Shown piece after piece: positions 43,404 through 51,331 of a stretch of 51,331 nt of DNA. Under the pieces are notes generated by a model, which was given only the letters and a program-made list of their open reading frames with translations, searched no databases and had not been told where the DNA came from. Position numbers and translations under genes: made by a program. The DNA is from an uncultured Granulosicoccus sp. (GTDB lineage Bacteria > Pseudomonadota > Gammaproteobacteria > Granulosicoccales > Granulosicoccaceae), in the NCBI GenBank assembly GCA_937924505.1, contig CALDSR010000063.1, positions 1 through 51,331 of the forward strand. The letters are read 5' to 3'. The first letter of the stretch is position 1. Each line of letters starts with the position of its first letter.

Positions 43404-45482
43404 ATGACAAAACCGCCGCAGGCTGAAAAACGCCCGATTACCAAGAAGCTCCACGGTCACGAGTGGATCGACAACTATGCATGGCTGCGAGCAGACAATT
43501 GGCAGGATTGTGTACTCGATCCCACAGTCTTGCCTGAAGATATTCGCGCCCATCTCGATGCTGAAAATGCATATTGCGCACAAGCAATGCGCAGCACCAA
43601 GTCGTTGCAGCACACGCTGGTTCAGGAGATGCGTGGACGTATCGAAGCGGATGATGAATCATTGCCTGATCTTGATGGCCCCTGGTGTTATCTCGAACGT
43701 TATAGCAGCGATGATGAGCACCCGGTTTACTTGCGTCGACCGCGAGAAGGCGGAGAAGAGTCAATCACAATCGATTTTAATCGAGAAGCTTCCGGTCATG
43801 AATACTTCGCACCGGGTGACATTGACTATAACCCCGACCATACACGTCTTGCATGGTCTGCCGACACAACAGGATCAGAGAGTTACACCGCAGTGATCCG
43901 TGATCTGGCGACCGGACATGATACGGACACTATCGACAAGGTCTATGAATTCAGCTGGGCAACACCGGATGTCATTTTTTATACACGACTCGATGATCAG
44001 CTTCGTGCCAATCGTGTTTATCGGCACATTGTCGGTAGTGCGGTCGAAGACGATGTGCTGGTCTATGAAGAGTCTGACGATCGTTTTGATTGCTCGGTCT
44101 GGACCAGTCGCTCAGGCGACTATGTCTTCTTGTCATCGGATATGAATGATCAGTCTGAAATCTGGTTTATTCGCGTGGATGATGTCATGGCGGAGCCGAG
44201 ACTCGTGCAAGCGCGGCAGGAGGGAGTCGAATATGAGATCGAGCATCAGGGTGATCGCTTTCTGATTCTAACCAATTGGCGCGCGGAAGATTTTCGAATT
44301 GTCGAGACACCTGTTGACAAGCCTGCACGTGAATATTGGCAAGATGTGGTTGCCCATCAAGCCGGTCGCATGGTGCTTGAGCTATTCGCGACAAAACACG
44401 CAATTTTGTGGATGGAGCGAGAAAATGGATTGCCGCGAATCTGCTTCAGCTTTGAGGATGGTATTCGGCAAGTCGTTGAATTTGATGAAGAGGCTTATGC
44501 CTTGAGTCTCGAGCCGTTGGTCGAATTTGATGCACGGGCGTTTCGTTTTGGCTACGAATCACCGACCACACCTGAGCATACTTACGAGTTTGATCTTGTT
44601 GTTCATGCTCGAACACTGCTCAAGCAGCAAGTTATCCCTTCGGGGCACGATCCGAGCGACTATGTTGCGCGGCGATTGCAAGCCCGTGCGAAAGATGGCG
44701 AGCAAATACCGCTGACCATTTTATATCATCGCGATACACCGCTAGACGGATCAGCCCCCTGTGTGCTGGATGGTTACGGTGCTTACGGTGATTCGATACC
44801 CGCGAGTTTCTCGACCACCGTTTTGTCATTGGTCGACCGCGGCGTGATTTCAGTTGTCGCTCACATCCGAGGCGGTCAGGAAAAGGGACGTGCCTGGTAT
44901 GAAGCGGCGAAAGGTATGAAGAAGCAGAACAGTTTCGATGATTTTATTGCCGCAGGCAATGCACTGGTTGAACAGGGATTCACGCAAAAGGGGCGGATTG
45001 TCATTAGTGGTGCGTCGGCCGGCGGTTTGACGGTGGGTGCGGTCATCAATCAGGAGTCGGATTTGTGGGGCGGGGTGATTGCCGAGGTGCCTTTTGTCGA
45101 CATACTCAATACGATGATCGATGCCAGCCTGCCATTGACACCAGGTGAATGGAGTCAATGGGGAAATCCGATTGAAGATGCATCGATATTTCATGAGATC
45201 AAGCGCTATGCGCCTTATGACAATGTGCAGGCGCGACCCTATCCGCCCATGCTGGTAACCGCAGGTGTCTCTGATCCGAGGGTGACTTACTGGGAGCCTG
45301 CCAAGTGGGTTGCACGTCACCGCGAGCTCCGCAGCGATGACAATCTGTTGCTACTTAAAACCAACATGAGTTCCGGGCACTATGGGGAAACGGGACGCTA
45401 TGCATCCTTAAAGGACTATGCGCTGTGCAATGCCTTTACCTTGCAGGTGCTAGGAATGCATGTTAACGGTGTTGATCAATAA
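43404..45482 (+). CDS. Oligopeptidase B (prolyl oligopeptidase family, S9A)
   Basis: 692 aa. A seven-bladed beta-propeller N-part (HGHEWIDNYAWLR at the start, a family mark) is followed by an alpha/beta hydrolase domain. The nucleophile is Ser538 in GASAGGLTVG, with YGAYGDSIPASF, SVVAHIRGGQEKGRAWY and catalytic His659 in SSGHYGETGRY. It cleaves short peptides after basic residues in the cytoplasm or periplasm. No signal peptide is visible. It may be co-transcribed with dsrK. It overlaps the convergent VOC gene by 20 bp. Confidence 0.93.
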   Translation: MTKPPQAEKRPITKKLHGHEWIDNYAWLRADNWQDCVLDPTVLPEDIRAHLDAENAYCAQAMRSTKSLQHTLVQEMRGRIEADDESLPDLDGPWCYLERYSSDDEHPVYLRRPREGGEESITIDFNREASGHEYFAPGDIDYNPDHTRLAWSADTTGSESYTAVIRDLATGHDTDTIDKVYEFSWATPDVIFYTRLDDQLRANRVYRHIVGSAVEDDVLVYEESDDRFDCSVWTSRSGDYVFLSSDMNDQSEIWFIRVDDVMAEPRLVQARQEGVEYEIEHQGDRFLILTNWRAEDFRIVETPVDKPAREYWQDVVAHQAGRMVLELFATKHAILWMERENGLPRICFSFEDGIRQVVEFDEEAYALSLEPLVEFDARAFRFGYESPTTPEHTYEFDLVVHARTLLKQQVIPSGHDPSDYVARRLQARAKDGEQIPLTILYHRDTPLDGSAPCVLDGYGAYGDSIPASFSTTVLSLVDRGVISVVAHIRGGQEKGRAWYEAAKGMKKQNSFDDFIAAGNALVEQGFTQKGRIVISGASAGGLTVGAVINQESDLWGGVIAEVPFVDILNTMIDASLPLTPGEWSQWGNPIEDASIFHEIKRYAPYDNVQARPYPPMLVTAGVSDPRVTYWEPAKWVARHRELRSDDNLLLLKTNMSSGHYGETGRYASLKDYALCNAFTLQVLGMHVNGVDQ

Positions 45483-45834
45483 GTATCATGTTGCCATCGG
45501 GATCACGCAAGGTGAAGCTCCCTGGGCCTTTGCTTGAATCGTCGACTTCCGTTGCCAATTCAATCCCTTGATTTTTCAAACTGGCCTGTAGCTCCCGCAC
45601 ATCGGTAAATGTGGCAAGATTTTGCGCCGACTGATCCCACCCCGGATTAAATGTCAGGATATTGCTGTCAAACATGCCCTGAAACAGGCCGATAAGATGA
45701 GAGGCGTTTTTCATGATGACATACCCTTGTTCTGAATCTCCGGCAAATACACTGAAGCCAAGTGTTTCGTAGAACGTCTGGGACTTGCCAAGATCCTTGA
45801 CGGCAAGGCTTACCGAAAATGCGCCGAGTTCCAT
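45463..45834 (-). CDS. VOC-superfamily (glyoxalase-fold) protein
   Basis: 123 aa from the ATG at 45834, which has AGGAG at about 7-nt spacing; the open frame extends to 45879 without support. It has the paired beta-alpha-beta-beta-beta modules of the vicinal oxygen chelate fold (VSLAVKDLGKSQTFYETLGF and FTLRDPDGNMILIDQH). Members include glyoxalases, dioxygenases and resistance proteins; no specific substrate can be named. Confidence 0.85.
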   Translation of the reverse strand: MELGAFSVSLAVKDLGKSQTFYETLGFSVFAGDSEQGYVIMKNASHLIGLFQGMFDSNILTFNPGWDQSAQNLATFTDVRELQASLKNQGIELATEVDDSSKGPGSFTLRDPDGNMILIDQHR

Positions 45835-45892
45835 GCCTGATCTCCTGATGCTATCGATGAGTAATAGCGTGTGTAGCACAGAACATCGACTG

Positions 45893-46795
45893 TCAGCAAA
45901 CGTCGACCGCTATCCTTGCTGCCAGTGCCGCGTTGTTGTTGATCAGCGCCTGGTTACTACGGAGACTTCGGCCATCAGTGATCTCGACGATTCGCCCCAG
46001 TAACCACGGTGTGACGTCCTTGCCGCGAATGCCGGCTGATTCAGCATCCGCAATCGCTGTTTTTATGTAGCCTTCCATTTCCTCGTGAGGGATCTCGGCC
46101 TCGGCTGGCAGTGGGTTGGTAATGAGGATGCCGCCTTTGATGTCGAGCGCCGCACGGGTGTTCATGAATTGCACGATGTCCTGAATATCCTTGGCCACCA
46201 GTGGCGCGTCGATACCGCTATCGCGTGACCAGAATGCGGGAATCTGCACATGTTGATACGACATCACGGGTACACCGAGTGTTTCAAGTACTTCAAATGT
46301 TTTTGGCAAATCGAGGATGGCCTTGGCGCCTGCGCAGATGACGGTCACTGGCGTCTGACTGAGTTCGGTGAGATCGGCGGAGATATCAAAGCTTTGTTCG
46401 GCGCCACGATGAACGCCGCCGATGCCACCGGTTGCGAATACTTTGATGCCGGCACGGGCGGCAGCCATCATGGTGGCGGCGACAGTCGTGGATCCGGTGA
46501 CACCGCGGGACATGGCCACCGCCAGATCAGCACGGGAGAGCTTCATGACATCGCTCGCCTGGGCGAGACGATCGATGGCCTCGTGATCGAGGCCTATGTG
46601 TAATACGCCATCAATGACTGCGATGGTGGCAGGTACCGCGCCATTATCTCGCACTGTCGCTTCAACCATAAGAGCGGTATCCCGATTGTGCGGATACGGC
46701 ATGCCATGGGTAATGATGGTACTTTCCAGCGCGACGACCGCTTGTTGTCCTGCCAACGCCGCCTTGACCGGAGCGTGTATGTTCAATGTCGACAT
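45893..46795 (-). CDS. psuG: Pseudouridine-5'-phosphate glycosidase
   Basis: 300 aa. Family signs are VALESTIITHGMPYPHN at the N-terminus, LAVAMSRGVTGSTTVAATM, FATGGIGGVHRG, VICAGAKAILDLPKTFEVLETLGV and ALDIKGGILITNPLP with the catalytic Lys region. It splits pseudouridine 5'-phosphate to uracil and ribose 5-phosphate. It begins 8 bp after the psuK stop, so psuK-psuG form an operon for pseudouridine salvage. Confidence 0.97.
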   Translation of the reverse strand: MSTLNIHAPVKAALAGQQAVVALESTIITHGMPYPHNRDTALMVEATVRDNGAVPATIAVIDGVLHIGLDHEAIDRLAQASDVMKLSRADLAVAMSRGVTGSTTVAATMMAAARAGIKVFATGGIGGVHRGAEQSFDISADLTELSQTPVTVICAGAKAILDLPKTFEVLETLGVPVMSYQHVQIPAFWSRDSGIDAPLVAKDIQDIVQFMNTRAALDIKGGILITNPLPAEAEIPHEEMEGYIKTAIADAESAGIRGKDVTPWLLGRIVEITDGRSLRSNQALINNNAALAARIAVDVC

Positions 46796-46803
46796 GATGG
46801 GTT

Positions 46804-47913
46804 TTATGCGAGCTGTTGTGGTGGAATCTCACCACTCAGTATACGACTTGCAGCGGGCAAGCCTGCGGTTTTGACGGCGTCAAAGAGCTTTGTACCGTTT
46901 ACCCAGTGGGCAACAATGGCTCCCGCCATTGCATCACCTGCGCCATTGACGGTGGACGCAATGGCCAAGCGTGGCACCGCTACTTGTTTCAATTGATCAT
47001 CCTCAAAGACGAATACAGGATCAGCCCCGTCGCTCAGGACGAAACGTGAGAACCCTGAGTCGATCAATGCAAGTGCCAAAGTTTTGGTGCTGTTATGTTC
47101 AAAGTCTGAATTTGAAGGCGAGAGTGTTGTCGTCGCGATGTCAGTCTGTTTACCAGTTTCCGATTTGCCGGTTTGCAGACTGGTTTGCGGTCTCGTTTGC
47201 GGTTTCGTTTGTAAATTCGTTTGCAATTTCGTTTGCAATAAAGCGATCGCTTCACGACGATTGCAGATCAGTACGGCAAGCTGTTCGCGGATCGCAAGAA
47301 GCTTGAGAACTTTTGCCGGAGACACCGCCAGACCCAACAAGGGGCACTGCCAATGTTGATTAACATGTTGGGCGATGGCAGTGATGGTTTCCGCGTGCAA
47401 ATTCGTGTCGATCAAGACGGCATTCGGTGTTATGGCGTCTATCTTTTGCACAATATGTTCAAGCGTTAATCGTTCGGCATTGTCAACATCGGCCAGACCA
47501 ATGAAGAGCTCGCCGTGTCGGTCCAGAACGGCGGAATAGCGACCGGTCCGCGTGTTGTCCAGTGTCACGAAGCGGGTGTTGATTGTCTGCTGCCGCAAGG
47601 CATCGGTCAGAGTATCGGCAAACGTGTCATCACCGACGGCTGCAATGAAGTCGATGGCGAGCATCGGCCGTTCGCGCCGGGCCGCGCGCAAGGCATTGGC
47701 ACTGACGCCCCCAATACTTTGGGACCAGCGAACCGGATTTGAAGCCTTCGCGACCAATGAGCCAAGCGGGGTAGCCGTGTCATCTATGTGTATCGCACCG
47801 ACACACAGCAGGCGATGTGATTTTGCCGCGCTCATCGGATCGCCGTTCGCCAGTTTGTGGACATCTTGCCAGTATAGGTCAGGTCTGTTTCCAGCAATAA
47901 GGACTATGCTCAT
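46804..47913 (-). CDS. psuK: Pseudouridine kinase (PfkB family)
   Basis: 369 aa, ribokinase/PfkB fold: GGVSANALRAARR, AAVGDDTFAD, and near the end the anion-hole motif STVNGAGDAMAGAI with the catalytic Asp. It phosphorylates pseudouridine for PsuG. The start is either 47913 or Met27 at 47835 (MSAAKSHRLLCVGAIH), where the conserved fold begins. An unusual Thr/Gln/Lys/Ser-rich insertion of about 50 residues, partly made of tandem LQT-type repeats, interrupts the protein after ICNRREAIAL. The catalytic elements on either side are intact, so it is probably active. Confidence 0.92.
   Translation of the reverse strand: MSIVLIAGNRPDLYWQDVHKLANGDPMSAAKSHRLLCVGAIHIDDTATPLGSLVAKASNPVRWSQSIGGVSANALRAARRERPMLAIDFIAAVGDDTFADTLTDALRQQTINTRFVTLDNTRTGRYSAVLDRHGELFIGLADVDNAERLTLEHIVQKIDAITPNAVLIDTNLHAETITAIAQHVNQHWQCPLLGLAVSPAKVLKLLAIREQLAVLICNRREAIALLQTKLQTNLQTKPQTRPQTSLQTGKSETGKQTDIATTTLSPSNSDFEHNSTKTLALALIDSGFSRFVLSDGADPVFVFEDDQLKQVAVPRLAIASTVNGAGDAMAGAIVAHWVNGTKLFDAVKTAGLPAASRILSGEIPPQQLA
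47171..47242 (-). repeat. 12-bp tandem repeat, six copies, inside psuK
   Basis: Six adjacent 12-bp units related to GTTTGCGGTTTC (plus strand) encode the x-L/P-Q-T repeat of the psuK insertion. Units have diverged at several positions. Being a multiple of three, copy changes keep the frame. Confidence 0.85.
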
Positions 47914-47960
47914 AGCAACGCGTCAATAACAGAAAATCACGACAAGCTGCGAGCCTTCCC

Positions 47961-48830
47961 ATGACTGTATCGGCATTGCTGGATAAAGCACCCGAGGTGC
48001 TACTGATTTATGGATCGAATATCGTGCTGGCACTGGCGATATTTTTTATCGGCAAGTGGGCCGCCAGACGACTGGTCGATTTTGTCGCGCAGGTGACGGC
48101 CTCCCGCGGCCTTGATCCGACTGTGGGTGGATTTGTCCGAAACATTGCCTACATCGGTTTGCTGGCACTGATCATTATTGCGACCTTGTCGCAGCTGGGG
48201 GTGCCGACCGCATCATTTATTGCCATCGTTGGTGCCGCGGGCCTTGCGATCGGACTTGCCTTGCAAGGTTCCTTGTCAAATTTTGCATCAGGTGTTTTGC
48301 TGGTATCGTTCCGACCCTGCAAGGTGGGTGACTATATCGAAGGCGCTGGCGTTGCCGGAACCGTTGATCAAATCACGGTATTCAGTACCACCTTGATTAC
48401 ACCGGATCAACGCACGATCACGGTACCTAATTCATCCTTACTGGGTGGACCGATCATCAACTACACGACGTCCCCGTCGCGACGTCTGGATCTGGTCATC
48501 AGTGTTGCCTATGACAGTAATCTGGACGAGGTAAAAACGCTATTGCGCGATACTGTCGAAAACGACCCGCGTGTGCTGGATGAAAAGAAACCCGTGCAGA
48601 TCGGCGTACTGGCACTGGCTGATTCGGCGATCAACTTCGCGGTACGACCTTGGGTATCCAATGATGATTACTGGTCATTGCATTTCGATTTGCATGAGCG
48701 CATCAAGGAACGTTTTGACGAAGCAGGTGTCACGATTCCGTTTCCACAGTTGCAGGTGGCTGTTCACGGGGCAGTTCCTGGAGCAGTACCTGGAGCAGTT
48801 CCTGGAGCAGCATCTGACTCAGTGAGCTAA
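47961..48830 (+). CDS. Small-conductance mechanosensitive channel, MscS family
   Basis: 289 aa, the size of E. coli MscS. Three N-terminal helices are followed by the pore-lining helix rich in Gly and Ala (AIVGAAGLAIGLALQGSLSN). Then FASGVLLVSFRPCKVGDYIE and TPDQRTITVPNSSLLGGPIINY of the beta domain, and the alpha/beta vestibule. It releases solutes on hypo-osmotic shock. The C-terminus carries an AVPG tandem repeat not found in the usual family. It is divergent from psuK (47-bp gap). Confidence 0.95.
   Translation: MTVSALLDKAPEVLLIYGSNIVLALAIFFIGKWAARRLVDFVAQVTASRGLDPTVGGFVRNIAYIGLLALIIIATLSQLGVPTASFIAIVGAAGLAIGLALQGSLSNFASGVLLVSFRPCKVGDYIEGAGVAGTVDQITVFSTTLITPDQRTITVPNSSLLGGPIINYTTSPSRRLDLVISVAYDSNLDEVKTLLRDTVENDPRVLDEKKPVQIGVLALADSAINFAVRPWVSNDDYWSLHFDLHERIKERFDEAGVTIPFPQLQVAVHGAVPGAVPGAVPGAASDSVS
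48771..48818 (+). repeat. 12-bp tandem repeat at the 3' end of the mscS-type gene
   Basis: Three near-identical 12-bp units GCAGTTCCTGGA (48771-48806), with a degenerate fourth to 48818, encode (AVPG)3 in the C-terminal tail. Frame-neutral on expansion or loss. Confidence 0.85.
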
Positions 48831-49162
48831 GCCCGAAATCCCTCGGTGGTTATGATCGGATTCGTCTGATTATTTGAATAAGTTGCGTGGACGATCAATG
48901 GTACCCGGCCGCTAAGCTATCTTGGGTCGGGATTTCAAAAATTTGCAATACGATTGCTGAAACGATAAGCATGCATACCTGCGTGATGATCCATACCTAA
49001 ACCATGCCCACGAGTGGTCGCCAACGAGACAATGCCGCTTGACAGCGAGCGGTAAAGAGAGTTCTGGTAATATCGTGTTTGCGCCTTCGGCAGGGTGGTT
49101 GCTGAATCTTGCTGGACCAAATCTTCATGGAACTTGTTCCGAAAAAAACGTGAGCACAAGCC
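48831..49162. other. 332-bp intergenic region
   Basis: No gene or RNA is recognised between the channel and the EamA gene. A TTGACA occurs near 49034-49039 and TAATAT near 49063-49068, but the spacing is about 23 bp, too long for a standard sigma-70 promoter. No terminator-like hairpin with a T-run was found. Confidence 0.4.
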
Positions 49163-50110
49163 ATGACTAACATTGAATCTTCGGCCCCACCCACAGACAA
49201 GATTCTTACCGGTGTCGCGCTGATGCTTGGATTTTGCCTGACTGCCCCGTTGCTGGACGTGGCGGCCAAGCTGGCGTCTTCCAGTGTACCGGTTGGGCAG
49301 ATTACCGCGGCGCGCTTTATCATTCAGTGTGCGTTGATGGCTCCATTTATTGGGGCCATGCGGCTATCCATGCACGTCGCACGTGAGCAATGGTTGCCGG
49401 TGATTTTTCGCGCGTTACTTTTGCTTTTTGCAACCTTTTGTTTCATCACTGCGATCCGCGTGATGCCACTTGCCGATGCACTGGCGATTGTGTTCGTGGC
49501 ACCGTTTATTGTGTTGTTATTCGGTAAATTTTACCTCGGCGAAGACGTTGGTCCTCGCCGTATTGGGGCCTGCCTTGTAGGATTTTTCGGCGTTTTGTTC
49601 GTGATCCAACCCAGTTTCGCAGCGTTCGGTGCAGTGGCGTTAATCCCGCTTGGTACAGCAATCGCTTTCGCTTTGTACATTCTTGTGACGCGGGGGCTTT
49701 CACGCCGGATGCATCCTGTGGTGCTGCAATTTCATACCGGCCTGATCGCCAGTTTGTTTTGCATACCCGTACTGCTTCTGGCCCAAGGCTCCGGCTCTGA
49801 ATTACTTGATCCGGTTTGGCCACAGCGAATAGCCTGGCTGTGGCTCTTCGGCGCTGGATTCTTCGCGACACTGAGTCATATGATGATGACATACGCACTG
49901 TCACTAGCGCCCTCGGCCACGCTGGCCCCGCTGCAGTATTTTGAGTTACCGGTGGCGACCTTGTTCGGATACCTGGTTTTTCACGATTTCCCTAACACCC
50001 TGAGCCTGATCGGTATTGCCATTATTATCGGTGCTGGGTTGTATATGATCCACCGAGAGAGAATTACCGCCGGACGGCTGATCACTGAGCGCGTGGCTCC
50101 ACCGATCTGA
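49163..50110 (+). CDS. EamA/DMT-family transporter
   Basis: 315 aa with about ten helices in two EamA repeats: FCLTAPLLDVAAKLAS at the N-terminus, AIRVMPLADALAIVFVAPF, GEDVGPRRIGACLVGFFGVL and ALSLAPSATLAPLQYFELP in the second half. It is related to drug/metabolite exporters of the RhaT/YdcZ-like DMT group. Unlike the two receiver fusions at 3.9-11.3 kb it has no extra domain. The substrate is unknown; the dioxygenase and isochorismatase-like genes downstream might hint at an aromatic compound, but this is weak. Confidence 0.9.
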   Translation: MTNIESSAPPTDKILTGVALMLGFCLTAPLLDVAAKLASSSVPVGQITAARFIIQCALMAPFIGAMRLSMHVAREQWLPVIFRALLLLFATFCFITAIRVMPLADALAIVFVAPFIVLLFGKFYLGEDVGPRRIGACLVGFFGVLFVIQPSFAAFGAVALIPLGTAIAFALYILVTRGLSRRMHPVVLQFHTGLIASLFCIPVLLLAQGSGSELLDPVWPQRIAWLWLFGAGFFATLSHMMMTYALSLAPSATLAPLQYFELPVATLFGYLVFHDFPNTLSLIGIAIIIGAGLYMIHRERITAGRLITERVAPPI

Positions 50111-50175
50111 TGTGTCAAATACAGTCCTGGGTGGAACACGGTCGAGTGCTGATGTGTAGTTCGGCTACTAGAATT

Positions 50176-50222
50176 TTAGTACTAACGTAAACTGCGAAAG
50201 ACAATATGCAACGACAATTGTC
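50176..50222. promoter_or_regulatory. Two 10-bp palindromes upstream of the dioxygenase gene
   Basis: TTAGTACTAA (50176-50185) and GACAATTGTC (50213-50222) are perfect palindromes with centres 37 bp apart, in the gap before the dioxygenase-like gene. Such sites can be operators, but no regulator gene is nearby and the two differ in sequence. Confidence 0.25.
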
Positions 50223-50303
50223 AGCAGTAGCGAGGCATACGATTAATGACCGATGATTTCTACTGCACCTAACGTAATATTCGCTTTAGAGGCGGAGCAG
50301 CCA

Positions 50304-50936
50304 ATGAAAACCGACAATGTGAAAAAACGCCGAACCGTGCTAGCCAATATCCTTGCAACGGTTGGAGGTCTGTACATATTTCAAAAGGCGAATGCAGCAA
50401 CCACCACTCCAAGCGCCACCGAAGGCCCATTTTACCCCAAGCGCTCTATGCGAAAGGATGATGCAGACAACGATTTGGTTCAAATTGCAGACCAGCTGAA
50501 TGAGGCCGGTGGCGAAATCATCCGGCTAAAAGGACAGGTTGTCGATAAAAGTGTCAAAGCATTGCCCGGCCTGCGTGTTGAAATCTGGCAATGCGATATG
50601 AATGGTGTTTATTTACATACTGGTGACAGCCGTTCAGGCGAACACGATAACGCGTTCCAGGGTTTTGGACACGACATTACTGACGACAACGGTCGGTATC
50701 GGTTCCGAACCATAAAACCTGCCAAGTACCCTGGTAGAACACCGCATATTCATGTAAAGGTATGCACTGAAGACAAGGAACTGCTAACAACACAATTCTA
50801 TCTAAAGAACGATCCTGACAATGGCAATGATTCAATATTCAAACGCCTGACTCAAACGCAGGCTGACGCGGTATCCATGGTCTTTCCAGATGAACGCGAA
50901 GAGCCCATCGCGACAGTCAATATCACCTTGTCGTGA
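50304..50936 (+). CDS. Intradiol ring-cleavage dioxygenase-like protein, secreted
   Basis: 210 aa from the ATG at 50304, with a GGAG-type ribosome site in GAGGCGGAGCAGCC just upstream; the longer frame from 50253 is less likely. A twin-arginine N-terminus (KKRRTVLANILATVGGLYIF) suggests export. The core matches protocatechuate 3,4-dioxygenase-like proteins: ATEGPFYP, VEIWQCDMNGVYLH, GRYRFRTIKPAKYP and TPHIHVKV. The Tyr and the two His of the last motifs fit the non-haem Fe(III) ligand set. Secreted members of this family often have unproven activity, so ring cleavage is likely but not certain. The next gene starts 48 bp later. Confidence 0.85.
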   Translation: MKTDNVKKRRTVLANILATVGGLYIFQKANAATTTPSATEGPFYPKRSMRKDDADNDLVQIADQLNEAGGEIIRLKGQVVDKSVKALPGLRVEIWQCDMNGVYLHTGDSRSGEHDNAFQGFGHDITDDNGRYRFRTIKPAKYPGRTPHIHVKVCTEDKELLTTQFYLKNDPDNGNDSIFKRLTQTQADAVSMVFPDEREEPIATVNITLS

Positions 50937-50984
50937 ATAATGTTGTTGATTCTGACCATAATTCAACCTCTTTAAGGTAGCGCA

Positions 50985-51331
50985 GTGACTACAACCAAGC
51001 CACATTTCCCCAACATCCCTGCCTATGAATTGGATTTTAAATCCTATCTAGGCTTAAACCGGTGTAACTGGTCTGTCGAAAGCTCGCAAGCTGTTCTACT
51101 CATTTATGACATGCAAACCTGGTACGTGAATCGGTACGAGGATCCATCCCGGCTAGTATCGAAAATTGTTCGTTTGCGTGCCAGTGCAGACGCAGCCGGT
51201 GTGCCAACTGTTTTTGCAAAAGCTGACCCAGTTTCCCATCTGGCTGAACGCGGTATTGCCCGAGATTTGTGGGGTGATGGTATCGGTGCTGTGCAAGATG
51301 CCGAAAGCACTGATGAAGATATCTATTGCGA
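50985..51331 (+). CDS. Isochorismatase-like cysteine hydrolase (partial, open at right edge)
   Basis: A frame from GTG 50985 runs to the window end (115 codons) with no stop. AAGG at about 50974-50977 is a plausible ribosome site. The sequence resembles the N-terminal half of EntB/DhbB-type isochorismatases: LGLNRCNWSVESSQAVLLIYDMQTWYV with the conserved Asp, written in parts as SQAVLLIYDMQ, VPTVFAKADPV and RGIARDLWGDGI. The Cys nucleophile would lie beyond the window. It may act in siderophore or aromatic metabolism with the dioxygenase-like gene. Confidence 0.78.
   Translation, partial: MTTTKPHFPNIPAYELDFKSYLGLNRCNWSVESSQAVLLIYDMQTWYVNRYEDPSRLVSKIVRLRASADAAGVPTVFAKADPVSHLAERGIARDLWGDGIGAVQDAESTDEDIYC

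Noticed and set aside
47171..47242. CRISPR-like repeats
   Set aside because: Contiguous 12-bp units with no spacers, inside a coding frame.
49034..49068. TTGACA and TAATAT as a sigma-70 promoter for the EamA gene
   Set aside because: The spacer is about 23 bp, well outside the normal 16-18 bp.

Overview
The window looks like chromosome of a marine-type gammaproteobacterium. The support is Gram-negative core genes in gammaproteobacterial order: glnE, kdkA with waaA, pcm-tolC, and rhlB divergent from trxA-rho. The species cannot be named from this sequence. I find no rRNA, tRNA, CRISPR array, integrase, transposase or phage gene. I also recognise no DNA-binding transcription factor in 51 kb.

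Layout. (1) 1-3.9 kb: the C-terminal part of a large surface protein, an 850-bp non-coding stretch with a perfect 12-bp hairpin, and a GT-C membrane glycosyltransferase. (2) 3.9-11.7 kb: a signalling block. Two genes encode a response-regulator receiver domain fused to a ten-helix EamA/DMT transporter. They flank a DUF3365 c-type haem protein and a hybrid histidine kinase (HAMP, two PAS, HisKA, HATPase, two receivers). A single-domain HPt protein closes the block. Every domain needed for a His-Asp-His-Asp phosphorelay is present, and the only visible outputs are membrane transporters. (3) 11.8-27.7 kb: mostly housekeeping. An orphan FbpC-like ATPase, glnE, a zinc-finger protein, kdkA/waaA, tolC, pcm, a cold-shock protein, rhlB, trxA, rho, purD, then a BenE transporter coupled to a CitE-like lyase.

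(4) 27.7-39.8 kb: amine and small-molecule catabolism. Two SDRs, an OtnC-like aldolase, a LysM protein, two PuuB-like amine oxidases, a PuuA-like gamma-glutamyl-amine ligase, a class I amidotransferase, a stand-alone HisD-like dehydrogenase with altered metal ligands, a small-molecule kinase and a gamma-glutamyltransferase. Together these suggest gamma-glutamylation, oxidation and deglutamylation of an unknown amine or amino alcohol. (5) 39.8-45.5 kb: a sulfur-carrier/thiol-redox operon, soxY-like, soxZ, dsrC, dsrM, dsrK, a possible 44-aa peptide and oligopeptidase B. DsrAB and the other dsr genes are absent from the window. (6) 45.5-51.3 kb: a VOC protein, psuK-psuG for pseudouridine breakdown, an MscS channel, a third EamA transporter, an intradiol dioxygenase-like protein and the start of an isochorismatase-like hydrolase.

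The two most notable systems are the phosphorelay ending in receiver-transporter fusions, and the SoxYZ-DsrC-DsrMK set without DsrAB. Function calls rest on motif recognition by eye; no database search was run.
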